From contig NZ_JWIF01000056.1 of NCBI RefSeq assembly GCF_000812685.1, forward strand, positions 124,001-188,000: a stretch of 64,000 nt of DNA, in the 5' to 3' direction. The notes beneath the pieces were generated by a model that searched no databases, had not been told where the DNA came from, and saw only the letters and a list, made by a program, of their open reading frames with translations. A program made the translations under genes and the position numbers. This DNA comes from Halocynthiibacter namhaensis (GTDB lineage: Bacteria > Pseudomonadota > Alphaproteobacteria > Rhodobacterales > Rhodobacteraceae). The first letter of the stretch is position 1, and each line of letters starts with the position of its first letter. Of this stretch, positions 27,078 to 35,869 are shown piece by piece.

Positions 27078-27673
27078 GCAACAATCGGACGACAGAATAT
27101 TTGCGGGATGCGGTAACGCGGGGGCAAACAGCGTCGTCCGATTTTGATTTGAACCCTGACATGGCTTTGCCAGCAGGTCGGAAATTGCGTGCAGCGGCGG
27201 TCTTGGTTGCCGTGTGTCATGTCGATGGTGAAGCTTGTGTCATTTTAACGAAACGCGCGTCAGGGATGAAACATCATCCAGGGCAGATCGCATTCCCTGG
27301 GGGCAAGGTTGATGCCACAGATGCGGATGCGGTCGCGGCGGCTTTGCGAGAGGCACATGAAGAAATCGGGCTGCCCCCTGAACAGGTGGAAATTCTGGGG
27401 CAGCTGCCCAAACATGAGACTGTTACAGGGTTTTTGGTCACGCCTGTTGTTGGTTTGGTGCATGGCGACTATGAAATGAAAGCCGAACCTGGCGAGGTAT
27501 CCGAGATTTTCGTGGTGCCTTTGGCGCATGTGACCGCGATTGATAATTATCAGATCCAGTCGCGTGTTTGGCAAAATTTGAAGCGATACTATTACACGGT
27601 GCCCATTGGCCCGTATTATATCTGGGGGGCCACAGCGCGGATGCTGCGGCATTTGGCGCAGGTGTCACTGTGA
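27074..27673 (+). CDS. NUDIX hydrolase, probable CoA pyrophosphatase
   Basis: A 199-residue NUDIX protein. The Nudix box reads GGKVDATDADAVAAALREA followed by HEEIGL, with the catalytic glutamates in REAHEE. The preceding KHHPGQIAFPGGK is the signature of the CoA pyrophosphatase (NudL-like) branch, which cleaves CoA to phosphopantetheine and adenosine bisphosphate. It is embedded between hslO and cca with overlapping starts and stops, indicating co-translation. Confidence 0.9.
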   Translation: MSNNRTTEYLRDAVTRGQTASSDFDLNPDMALPAGRKLRAAAVLVAVCHVDGEACVILTKRASGMKHHPGQIAFPGGKVDATDADAVAAALREAHEEIGLPPEQVEILGQLPKHETVTGFLVTPVVGLVHGDYEMKAEPGEVSEIFVVPLAHVTAIDNYQIQSRVWQNLKRYYYTVPIGPYYIWGATARMLRHLAQVSL

Positions 27674-28827
27674 AAACCACACTTACAGACGAAAATTGGC
27701 TAACCTCCACCGCCAGCAGAACGATCATGTCGATGCTGAACGGCGCGGGATATGGGGCATGGTTTGTTGGGGGATGCGTGCGCAACGCGCTGATATCGGA
27801 ACCTGTTGCTGATCTTGATATCGCAACGGATGCCCAGCCAGAAATAGTGTCTAACCTTGCGGAAAATGCAGGTTTGAAGGTTATTCCAACGGGGATCGAA
27901 CATGGCACGGTGACGGTGATCTGTGAAGGAATCCCATACGAGATCACAACCCTGCGCCGTGATGTGGCGACGGATGGAAGGCGTGCAACGATCGCTTTCG
28001 CAGAAACCATGGAAGAAGACGCTGGCCGCCGTGATTTTACGATCAACGCGCTTTATGCGGACGCGCAGGGCGTGATTTTCGACCCGGTCTCCGGCCTACC
28101 TGATCTGCGTATCAGACGATTGCGTTTCATTGGCGATGCGGACATGCGTATCCAAGAGGATTACCTGCGCAGCCTTAGGTTCTTCCGATTTTATGCTTGG
28201 TACGGAGACGCCGCCGCAGGGCTTGATCCAGAGGCGTTGGCTGCTATTGCTGCCAATTTGGACGGCTTAGATAGCCTCTCGCGCGAACGGGTTGGCTCTG
28301 AGATGTTGAAACTGTTAAATGCGCCGGACCCAGCACCCGCGCTTTGTGCGATGCAGCAGATGGGTGTGATGTTGCGCATCTTGCCGGGCGCCGATGTGTC
28401 CATGCTTGCGGTTTTGGTGCATCTGGAAGAAACACTGCCCCCCAATCCCATACGTCGTCTGGCAATTATTGGTGGGGAAGATGTCGCCAAAAAATTGCGG
28501 CTGTCCAAAGCGCATGCCCGTGATTTGGAATTGTTACGCCAAGAAATGACCTCTCTGACGCCAATCACTGAACTGGCCTACCGCAATGGGTATGAGTGTG
28601 CTCAAAATGTGACTCTATTGCGGGGTGTTTTGTCTGGAATGCCGCTTTCGGCTACTGCGCTGGATGGCCTTTGGGAGGCAAGCAACGCCACTTTCCCGAT
28701 CACTGCCAAAGATCTTACGCCGCGTTTTTCAGGCAAAAACCTTGGGGATCAGCTGAAAGCGCTTGAAGCAGTGTGGATCGCTTCGAATTTCCAAGAAACC
28801 AAGGAAGATCTGCTTTCTAAGATATAA
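27670..28827 (+). CDS. cca: CCA tRNA nucleotidyltransferase / poly(A) polymerase family
   Basis: A 385-residue class II nucleotidyltransferase. The GTG start at 27670 overlaps the previous stop (GTGA), which selects it over longer options. WFVGGCVRNAL and DLDIATDAQPE carry the GGxVR and DxD catalytic motifs, RRDFTINAL is the nucleotide-binding RRD motif, and RIQEDYLRSLRFFRFYAWY is the ERxxxE-type template region. The family adds CCA to tRNA 3' ends or tails RNA. The length and order in Rhodobacterales favour the CCA-adding role. Confidence 0.9.
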   Translation: MKTTLTDENWLTSTASRTIMSMLNGAGYGAWFVGGCVRNALISEPVADLDIATDAQPEIVSNLAENAGLKVIPTGIEHGTVTVICEGIPYEITTLRRDVATDGRRATIAFAETMEEDAGRRDFTINALYADAQGVIFDPVSGLPDLRIRRLRFIGDADMRIQEDYLRSLRFFRFYAWYGDAAAGLDPEALAAIAANLDGLDSLSRERVGSEMLKLLNAPDPAPALCAMQQMGVMLRILPGADVSMLAVLVHLEETLPPNPIRRLAIIGGEDVAKKLRLSKAHARDLELLRQEMTSLTPITELAYRNGYECAQNVTLLRGVLSGMPLSATALDGLWEASNATFPITAKDLTPRFSGKNLGDQLKALEAVWIASNFQETKEDLLSKI

Positions 28828-28941
28828 TTTCGACCCAGGCACAATGAGGTATGAAATCCGCTTGTGAAAGTGACGGGCGTGGTGTTCCCTGTGCATATTC
28901 GTCAAATGTTCCCTCTCTCTGGATTTTGAAAGCTATTTACT

Positions 28942-30792
28942 GTGTTAGGTTTTTTCGAACGTCTTGTTGATCCTTACACGGATTACCCTGAAACGGATGT
29001 GCCACCGACGAAGCTGTGGCCCTTTATGCGTGCCAATTCGCGCCCCTTTGTGAAGGTCTTTTGGATCACTGCGATCGTGTCGATTTTTGTTGCTGCGATT
29101 GAAGTAGGTTTGATCTGGTACATGGGGCGTATCGTGGATCTGTTGACCACCTTGCCGCCAGATGTTGTGCGCAGCGATTACATGTGGGAATTCATCGCGA
29201 TTGCGGCTTTCATCTTGGTGTTAAGGCCGCTTATTCAAATGGTTGATGTCGCCCTTTTGAACAATACCATCTTGCCGAACTTTGGGACGCTGATCCGATG
29301 GCGTGCGCATAAACATGTGTTGCGTCAATCGGTTGGTTGGTTTGAAAACGACTTTGCCGGGCGTATTGCCAACCGTATCATGCAGACCCCTCCCGCAGCG
29401 GGTGAAGCGGTATTTCAGGTATTTGATGCCATGACATTTGCTGTCGCCTATTTGATAGGGGCTGCGGTTTTGCTGTTGGGGGCAGATATTCGTTTGGTTC
29501 TGCCTCTGCTGGCTTGGTTCGTGCTGTATGTGTTGTTGGTACGTTGGACGATGCGCCGCGTGGGACCCGCGTCAAAGGCGGCATCTGATGCGCGGTCTGT
29601 TGTGACGGGGCGTGTGGTTGACAGCTATACCAATATCCATTCTGTGAAATTGTTCGCCCATGACGAAACTGAGGTCAAATGGGCGGGGGAAGCGATTGAA
29701 AATACGCGCAAAACTTTTCAGGCAGAGATGCGGATCTTCACCAAAATGGATGTGATGTTGGTGACAGTGAATGGGTTCCTGATTGTTGGGGTTGTTGGCT
29801 GGGCTGTTTGGCTTTGGATGCTGGGCAGTGCCAGCGTCGGCGTTGTTGCCGCAGCGACTGCATTATGTCTGCGATTGAACGCGATGACGGGCTGGATCAT
29901 GTGGGCACTGTCCAGTTTCTTCCGCAATCTTGGCGTGATTTCGGAGGGCATGGAAACCATCGCACAACCGATCACTTTGACGGATGCGCCAGGTGCCAAG
30001 CCTTTGGAATTCAAAGAAGGTGCGATTGAGATGCAATCCCTGGTCCATCGGTATGGGCGGGATACTGGTGGCCTATCGGGTATCGATTTGCGCGTAGAAC
30101 CCGGGCAAAAGATTGGTCTGGTTGGGCGGTCGGGCGCCGGGAAAACTACCCTCGTGAAGCTTCTTTTAAGGTTTTATGATGTTGATGGCGGGAAAATCAC
30201 CGTTGACGAGCAAGATATCTCGCAGGTGACACAAGACAGTTTGCGGCGCAAAATTGGGATGGTTCAGCAAGACAGTTCTTTGCTGCATCGATCCGTGCGG
30301 GAAAACCTGCTTTATGGTCGCTCAGATGCGTCCGAGGCGGAAATGATTGCAGCCGCGAAACAGGCCGAAGCGCATGATTTCATCTTGGAGCTGGAAGACC
30401 CTGAGGGGCGGCGCGGATATGACGCCGAGGTTGGCGAGCGCGGCGTAAAGCTTTCTGGTGGGCAACGACAGCGTATCGCGCTTGCGCGTGTGATCCTAAA
30501 GGATGCTCCGATCCTGCTTTTAGATGAGGCAACCAGTGCCCTTGATAGTGAAGTTGAGGCGGCGATCCAGGACACGTTATACGGAATGATGGAGGGCAAA
30601 ACCGTGCTTGCCATCGCCCATCGCCTTTCAACGATTTCGCGCATGGATCGTATTATTGTGCTGGATCAGGGTCTAATTATTGAAGATGGGACCCATGACG
30701 AACTGCTTGCACAAGAGGGTTTATACGCAAGCTTCTGGGCGCGACAATCCGGTGGATTTTTGGGGCATGAGGAACAAAATGCAAACGAATAA
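28942..30792 (+). CDS. ABC transporter, fused permease and ATPase (half-exporter 1)
   Basis: A 616-residue half-transporter with GTG start at 28942. It has six membrane segments (about 40-320) and a C-terminal ATPase: Walker A GRSGAGKTTLVKLL, signature LSGGQRQRIALARV and Walker B ILLLDEATSALD. This is the exporter (MsbA/multidrug) architecture. The next gene encodes a homologous half-transporter and overlaps it by 14 bases, so they probably form a heterodimer. The substrate cannot be inferred. Confidence 0.92.
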   Translation: MLGFFERLVDPYTDYPETDVPPTKLWPFMRANSRPFVKVFWITAIVSIFVAAIEVGLIWYMGRIVDLLTTLPPDVVRSDYMWEFIAIAAFILVLRPLIQMVDVALLNNTILPNFGTLIRWRAHKHVLRQSVGWFENDFAGRIANRIMQTPPAAGEAVFQVFDAMTFAVAYLIGAAVLLLGADIRLVLPLLAWFVLYVLLVRWTMRRVGPASKAASDARSVVTGRVVDSYTNIHSVKLFAHDETEVKWAGEAIENTRKTFQAEMRIFTKMDVMLVTVNGFLIVGVVGWAVWLWMLGSASVGVVAAATALCLRLNAMTGWIMWALSSFFRNLGVISEGMETIAQPITLTDAPGAKPLEFKEGAIEMQSLVHRYGRDTGGLSGIDLRVEPGQKIGLVGRSGAGKTTLVKLLLRFYDVDGGKITVDEQDISQVTQDSLRRKIGMVQQDSSLLHRSVRENLLYGRSDASEAEMIAAAKQAEAHDFILELEDPEGRRGYDAEVGERGVKLSGGQRQRIALARVILKDAPILLLDEATSALDSEVEAAIQDTLYGMMEGKTVLAIAHRLSTISRMDRIIVLDQGLIIEDGTHDELLAQEGLYASFWARQSGGFLGHEEQNANE

Positions 30793-32638
30793 GATAATCG
30801 ATTGGTTTGCGAACCGCGTTGACCCAGAAATCCCAGCCGACGGCCCGCCCCCCGCACGATTGGGGGCGTTCCTTGGGTGGGCGTTAAAGGGATGTTGGCC
30901 CGTGATTGGCCTGGCCGCAGTTGGGTTTGCTGTGGGTGGGATATTTGAAGCGCTTATCATGTTTATGTTGGGCCGCATCATTGATGCGGTCACATTGTTC
31001 CAACCTGGAGGCGATTTCTGGGGGGAAAACACCGGAATATTATTGGCTGCATTCGGCATTCTTGTGGTGTTGCGGCCGCTGTCATTTGCCTTGGCGACGG
31101 GGTTTCAATCCATTGCAATGATGCCGAATCTGTTTGCCCAAGTGATGATGCGGCTGAATCGGCATACATTGGGGCAATCTGTTGATTTCTTTGACAATGA
31201 TTTCGCCGGGCGTATCGCACAGAAACAGATGCAGACTGCCAATTCAATCGTCTCGGTGACCCAAGAAACCGTCAATGCGATGACATTTGCGGTCACGGCT
31301 GTGTTGGGGATGTTGGTTCTGTCGGGCAGCGTTGATTTGGGGCTGCTCGGGATCATGTTGGTTTGGCTGCTGGGGTATTTGGTGTTGCTGCGGTATTTCC
31401 TGCCCCGGGTGCGCCTGCGATCTGCCGCGCGAGCTGGGGCACGTGCAGGGGTTACGGGGCAAATCGTTGATACAATTACCAATATCAAGACGGTGAAACT
31501 GTTCGCCCATGACGCCCATGAGGATCGCGCAGCGCATGAGGCCGTCGCTGGGTTTCGCAACAAGGCCATAGAATGGGCGGCACTTGCGGTGTTGTTTCGG
31601 GTCTTATTGATCATTTTGGCGGGGTTACTGCCGGTCGCAATGTTGTCTTACGGGTTGATGCGTTGGCAAGAAGGCGGGGTCACTGGCGGTGATCTGACTG
31701 CGATTGGCGGCATGTCAATTCGGCTGTCGCAGATGACAGGTTGGGTCAGCTGGACCCTTATGGGGATCTATGGCGATTTGGGTGAAATAGAAGATGGGAT
31801 GCACACCCTAAGCCCGGCCCATGAATTGGTGGATCACCCCGACGCGCAAAAGCTAACCGTACCATATGGTGAGGTCAGTTTTCAGGATTTGGGGTTCGCT
31901 TATGGTAAGGAAGTTGGCGGGGTTCGGAATTTGAATTTGACCGTGTCTTCCGGTGAGAAAATCGGCATTGTGGGCGCGTCGGGTGCGGGAAAATCAACGT
32001 TGGTTTCACTGCTTTTACGCCTATATGACCCAGAAGAGGGTCGTATTTTGATCGACGGCCAAGATATTGCGACTGTGACGCAAGATAGTTTACGCACCGA
32101 GGTCGCGATGGTGACACAGGACACGGCTATGTTTAACCGCACGGCCTTTGACAACATCCGGTATGGCCGACCTGATGCGGATGAAAATGCGGTGCGCACC
32201 GCAGCTCAAAAAGCCGAGGCGTTGGACTTTATCGCGCATTTGCGTGATCACATGGGGCGCAGTGGGTTTGATGCGTTTTTGGGCGAACGCGGCGTGAAAC
32301 TCTCCGGTGGACAGCGGCAACGCATTGCGCTTGCGCGGGCCATTTTGAAAGACGCGCCGATCTTGGTTCTGGATGAAGCCACCAGCGCACTTGATTCCGA
32401 GGTCGAAGCCGCGATCCAACTTGCCCTAGAGGCAGTGATGGACGGAAAGACCGTTCTTGCGATCGCGCATCGACTATCGACCATTGCCCGGATGGACCGA
32501 ATAGTGGTCATGGATCAGGGCAAAATTGCAGAAATTGGCACACATGCGGATTTGCTTTTGCAAAATGGTCTCTATGCGCGGTATTGGGGGCGACAGTCTG
32601 GTGGCTTTATCGGCATAGAAGGAACAGAGGTTGCGTGA
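30779..32638 (+). CDS. ABC transporter, fused permease and ATPase (half-exporter 2)
   Basis: A 619-residue half-transporter closely related to the preceding one in layout and many motifs (SVDFFDNDFAGRIAQKQMQ versus SVGWFENDFAGRIANRIMQ). The ATPase has GASGAGKSTLVSLLLRLYD, LSGGQRQRIALARAI and ILVLDEATSALD. The ATG at 30779 is preferred to one at 30767 because GAGGAA is placed 5 bases before it. The RNA methyltransferase gene starts within its last bases. Both Walker sites look intact, so neither partner is obviously a degenerate ATPase. Confidence 0.92.
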   Translation: MQTNKIIDWFANRVDPEIPADGPPPARLGAFLGWALKGCWPVIGLAAVGFAVGGIFEALIMFMLGRIIDAVTLFQPGGDFWGENTGILLAAFGILVVLRPLSFALATGFQSIAMMPNLFAQVMMRLNRHTLGQSVDFFDNDFAGRIAQKQMQTANSIVSVTQETVNAMTFAVTAVLGMLVLSGSVDLGLLGIMLVWLLGYLVLLRYFLPRVRLRSAARAGARAGVTGQIVDTITNIKTVKLFAHDAHEDRAAHEAVAGFRNKAIEWAALAVLFRVLLIILAGLLPVAMLSYGLMRWQEGGVTGGDLTAIGGMSIRLSQMTGWVSWTLMGIYGDLGEIEDGMHTLSPAHELVDHPDAQKLTVPYGEVSFQDLGFAYGKEVGGVRNLNLTVSSGEKIGIVGASGAGKSTLVSLLLRLYDPEEGRILIDGQDIATVTQDSLRTEVAMVTQDTAMFNRTAFDNIRYGRPDADENAVRTAAQKAEALDFIAHLRDHMGRSGFDAFLGERGVKLSGGQRQRIALARAILKDAPILVLDEATSALDSEVEAAIQLALEAVMDGKTVLAIAHRLSTIARMDRIVVMDQGKIAEIGTHADLLLQNGLYARYWGRQSGGFIGIEGTEVA

Positions 32639-33845
32639 ATTTACAGTAGAACGACTTGGACACCAGGGCGATGGCATCGTTGAAGGCCCTTTGTTCGTGG
32701 CGGGCGTATTGCCTGGCGAAGTGATCACAGGCACGGTTGAGAAAGACCGCATTGTGAACCCTTCCATCGTGACGCCATCCTCAGACCGGGTAAAGCCGCC
32801 GTGTTCGCATGCGCGCAGCTGTGGTGGCTGTGGTTTGCAGCATGCATCAGATGATTTCGTGGCGAATTTCAAAAAATCGGTCGTTGCAAATGCGTTCAAA
32901 GCCCGCGGAATAGACACTGATATTGATGATGTTGTGACCTCGCCTGTGTCTTCGCGCCGCCGTGCTGTGTTTTCTGGTCGCCGGACCAAAAAAGGCGCGC
33001 TGGTTGGCTTCCACATGAAGGGTTCTGACACGGTCATTGCCATTCCAAAATGCACTGTGTTGCGTCCGGCTTTGCTGGAGATCATCCCGTTTTTGGAAAT
33101 GCTGACGGTGGCGGGTGCGACGCGTAAGGGTGCGATGCGGTTTGCAGTGACGGAAACCATGTCCGGTATCGATATTCACGCAGAGGGTGGCAAGCCTGCT
33201 GATGGCGCATTGCTGTCTGAGCTTGCGCAGATGTCTGTTCATCCGGGGGTGGCGCGCCTGACGTGGGATGATGAACCTGTTGCCGCCCAGCACACCCCCG
33301 TATTGGAATTTGCAGGGTACAGTGTAACCCCTCCGGCTGGGGCCTTCTTGCAGGCGACGAAAGAGGGCGAAGACTGTCTAGTTTCCTCTGCATTAGAGAC
33401 TGTTTCTGGTGCGAAGAAGGTCTTGGATCTGTTTTCGGGTTGTGGGACATTTTCCTTACCTGCCGCGAAGAATGCAGAAGTGCATGCGGTTGAGGGCGAC
33501 AAGGATATGGTCACCAGCCTGACAGCGGCCTGGCGCATGGCACATGGATTGAAAACATTGACTGCGGAAGCCCGTGATTTGTTCCGTCGGCCCCTATTGC
33601 CAGATGAATTGAATCGGTTTGACGCGATCATCATTGACCCACCTCGGGCGGGTGCCGAGGCTCAGGTGATTGAAATTGCGAAGTCAAAAGTGAAAACCAT
33701 CGCAATGGTATCGTGCAATCCGGTCAGCTTTGCGCGCGATGCCGAAGTCTTGCTAAAAGCGGGTTTCGAGATGCGCGATGTGAAGGTTGTGGATCAGTTC
33801 CGTTGGTCATCACATGTGGAAATCACAGCGGGATTTCACAGATAA
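32631..33845 (+). CDS. RumA/RlmD-family RNA (uracil-5-)-methyltransferase
   Basis: A 404-residue SAM-dependent methyltransferase with a TTG start at 32631 that overlaps the ABC transporter stop. An N-terminal TRAM-like region (ERLGHQGDGIVEG) is followed by a 4Fe-4S cysteine cluster (CSHARSCGGCGLQH plus the C in IPKC). The C-terminal methyltransferase domain has LDLFSGCGTFSLPAA (SAM site), IIDPPRAGA and the catalytic cysteine region VSCNPVSFARD. Such enzymes make 5-methyluridine in 23S rRNA; the exact position modified is not readable here. Confidence 0.9.
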   Translation: MREFTVERLGHQGDGIVEGPLFVAGVLPGEVITGTVEKDRIVNPSIVTPSSDRVKPPCSHARSCGGCGLQHASDDFVANFKKSVVANAFKARGIDTDIDDVVTSPVSSRRRAVFSGRRTKKGALVGFHMKGSDTVIAIPKCTVLRPALLEIIPFLEMLTVAGATRKGAMRFAVTETMSGIDIHAEGGKPADGALLSELAQMSVHPGVARLTWDDEPVAAQHTPVLEFAGYSVTPPAGAFLQATKEGEDCLVSSALETVSGAKKVLDLFSGCGTFSLPAAKNAEVHAVEGDKDMVTSLTAAWRMAHGLKTLTAEARDLFRRPLLPDELNRFDAIIIDPPRAGAEAQVIEIAKSKVKTIAMVSCNPVSFARDAEVLLKAGFEMRDVKVVDQFRWSSHVEITAGFHR

Positions 33846-33855
33846 GTGATCCCGC
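33828..33855 (+). terminator. Hairpin overlapping the RNA methyltransferase stop codon
   Basis: Arms GCGGGAT (33828-33834) and ATCCCGC (33849-33855), with an inner CAC/GTG extension, form a stable hairpin that includes the TAA. No T-run follows, so it is a weak or non-classical terminator candidate. Confidence 0.4.
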
Positions 33856-33933
33856 TGGGCGAATGAATGCAGAGGATGGGTTGTGTCGTTAGAGCGATGT
33901 GACCTATTCAAAAAGAAAACAGGTTCCGAAATT

Positions 33934-34443
33934 ATGAAGCGTTCAACATTTTTAGCCGGGTTATTGGCTAGCTCATTTCTCACGGCGTGCAGTAGCAGAG
34001 ATACGAAATTTCGCGGGTACAATGGCCCCCAAGTAACGCGGATCGTGCTTTATAAGGGGCGTAGAAAGCTTCGCCTGCTTCATAACAACGACGTGTTGCG
34101 CAGTTATCGTGTGCGTTTGGGCTTTGCCCCCGTTGGCCATAAACGGGTTGAGGGCGATGGGCGTACCCCGGAAGGGCATTACCAGATCGATCGTAAAAAC
34201 CCGAACAGCCGTTTTCACCTAAGTGTCGGAATCTCATATCCAAATCGCGCGGACAGATCCGCTGCGGCTGCATTGGGTGCCAGCGCGGGTGGCGATATTT
34301 TCATTCACGGTGCCCCCCGCCGCGGCAGTACGGCAGATGGCAGCACAGATTGGACTTGGGGCTGTATTGCTGTCTCTAACCGAGAAATCGAAGAGATATA
34401 TTCAATGGTGAGTGTCGGAACGCCGATCACCATATATCCATAA
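33934..34443 (+). CDS. L,D-transpeptidase (YkuD) family lipoprotein
   Basis: A 169-residue secreted YkuD-domain protein. The start at 33934 gives a lipoprotein signal peptide (MKRSTFLAGLLASSFLTAC, lipobox LTAC), which is why it is preferred over the upstream start. The YkuD core contains FIHGAPRRG and the catalytic WGCIAVSN. YkuD enzymes make 3-3 peptidoglycan crosslinks or attach proteins to peptidoglycan, but lone small domains like this may act as L,D-carboxypeptidases or amidases. A bidirectional terminator follows. Confidence 0.88.
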   Translation: MKRSTFLAGLLASSFLTACSSRDTKFRGYNGPQVTRIVLYKGRRKLRLLHNNDVLRSYRVRLGFAPVGHKRVEGDGRTPEGHYQIDRKNPNSRFHLSVGISYPNRADRSAAAALGASAGGDIFIHGAPRRGSTADGSTDWTWGCIAVSNREIEEIYSMVSVGTPITIYP

Positions 34444-34457
34444 AAAGATGCCAATAA

Positions 34458-34485
34458 AAAAGGCGGGCAACTGGGCCCGCCTTTT
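34458..34485. terminator. Bidirectional intrinsic terminator
   Basis: Stem AAAAGGCGGGC / GCCCGCCTTTT with a 6-base loop, flanked by A- and T-runs. It lies between the convergent YkuD lipoprotein gene and the CAP-domain gene. Confidence 0.88.
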
Positions 34486-34502
34486 CTACATATATGAGTT
34501 TA

Positions 34503-35057
34503 TTAATTTTGGATGGCCGCTGCGGATGCAGTGACTTGCAGGGTTGGCGCAGTGTTGTTGCCGATCAGCAATGTCCACCAGATCTTTCCGTTGGCTTCCT
34601 GTGACCACGAAAACCCGAGATTCGTCGCGCCAGACGCCAAGATCACATCGCGCGTGTCTGAACGTTCCATCCACGCAGCGAGGGTTTGAAGCTCTGTTTC
34701 ATAGGTTTCTGAGATGTTCTCGCCCAGTAGCGAGCCAACATAACCGGAACGGGTTACGCGAATAAGTGGGGATGAACCGTCAGACCCAAAGTGCCAAGGA
34801 CGGTTCTGGACGGACATGTCTTTGGAATGGGTCGCGGCCGCTGCATTTAGCGCACTGTTCAACTGGACGGGGCTAAGGCCGGCGGCGGAACGCAGTGAAT
34901 TCACGGAATCCAACATGCGGAACTGTACTTGGGACGCGTTTCCGATGCGATAGACTTGTGGCAAAGGTTTTCCATCAGGGCCAATGGACGGGGTCGGTTG
35001 CGTGCAGGCACCCAGAATAAGGATCAGAGAGGCGAACAACGCCAGAATATTTTTCAT
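34503..35057 (-). CDS. CAP (SCP-like) domain lipoprotein
   Basis: A 184-residue lipoprotein. The start at 35057 gives the signal peptide MKNILALFASLILILGAC with lipobox LGAC. The mature part is a CAP domain: LDSVNSLRSAAGLSPVQLN, the histidine in AAATHSKDM, the second histidine in WHFGSDG, and ENISETYE. CAP-domain proteins occur in bacterial envelopes, and their function is mostly unknown. It lies between two L,D-transpeptidase-domain genes, suggesting an envelope role by association only. Confidence 0.85.
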   Translation of the reverse strand: MKNILALFASLILILGACTQPTPSIGPDGKPLPQVYRIGNASQVQFRMLDSVNSLRSAAGLSPVQLNSALNAAAATHSKDMSVQNRPWHFGSDGSSPLIRVTRSGYVGSLLGENISETYETELQTLAAWMERSDTRDVILASGATNLGFSWSQEANGKIWWTLLIGNNTAPTLQVTASAAAIQN

Positions 35058-35230
35058 TGTGAAGCACCTATGGTTTGTCTGGTGTTCGTCTAAGCCCAAG
35101 CAGCGTGTATTTCAAAGCACCATCGTGTAAAATCGGCGGGATAACGCTTGTTTGATTTGCGACTGCGGCATTCCCGCAATAATGTCGGCCCAAATTCGTT
35201 GTCACCGAAGACCAAAGCAGGTTCAGAAAA

Positions 35231-35812
35231 ATGTTTAAACCAGATCAAATCAATCGCCGGAGCTTTCTGACCGGGGCTTCCACCTTGGCCGCAGCTACGC
35301 TTGCGACGCCTGTTATCGCGCAGACGGCAGAAACCGGTGGCGAAGTTGTGAGCCACAATATCTCAAGCTTTCGGGCGCTCAGCTGGGAACCTTACTTCGC
35401 AAATACCAACAAAGGTGCGATTCTTGTGGATACCACGTCGCGCGTTTTGCACTTCTGGAACCAAGACCAAACGGTTTACAAACTGTTCCCAACGTCTGTT
35501 CCAATGAATGAAGAACTGACCCGTCGTGGTCGGACGTCTATCGTGCGTAAAGTTGATGGCCCAAGCTGGTCACCAACGCCGTCTATGAAGATTCGCAACC
35601 CTGAATGGCCTGATTACATCGGTCCTGGCCCGGAAAACCCCTTGGGCACCCATGCTTTGTACCTAAGCTGGACCTATTACCGGATCCACGGCACGCAAGA
35701 CACGCGTAAAATCGGGCGTCGTTCGTCAAATGGCTGTATCGGCCTGTACAACGAACATATTGCTGAATTATTCGCGCTGACGAAAAACGGCACACAGGTT
35801 CTTTTGATCTAA
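35231..35812 (+). CDS. L,D-transpeptidase (YkuD) family protein with Tat-type signal
   Basis: A 193-residue periplasmic protein. The N-terminus INRRSFLTGASTLAAATLAT carries a twin-arginine pattern and a cleavage region ending VIAQTA, suggesting export in folded form. The YkuD catalytic region is YRIHGTQDTRKIGRRSSNGC, with the histidine and cysteine of the active site. Family members crosslink or trim peptidoglycan. It differs clearly from the YkuD lipoprotein 0.8 kb upstream, so it is not a recent duplicate. An intrinsic terminator follows. Confidence 0.9.
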   Translation: MFKPDQINRRSFLTGASTLAAATLATPVIAQTAETGGEVVSHNISSFRALSWEPYFANTNKGAILVDTTSRVLHFWNQDQTVYKLFPTSVPMNEELTRRGRTSIVRKVDGPSWSPTPSMKIRNPEWPDYIGPGPENPLGTHALYLSWTYYRIHGTQDTRKIGRRSSNGCIGLYNEHIAELFALTKNGTQVLLI

Positions 35813-35836
35813 AGCCACCTGAAATAGAGACGTATT

Positions 35837-35859
35837 AAGGGGGCATCTGCCCCCTTTTT
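35837..35859 (+). terminator. Intrinsic terminator after the Tat-exported YkuD gene
   Basis: Stem AAGGGGGC / GCCCCCTT with an ATCT loop and a run of Ts. It ends 11 bases before the convergent hemH stop and may act for both sides. Confidence 0.85.
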
Positions 35860-35869
35860 CATGCCCAGC

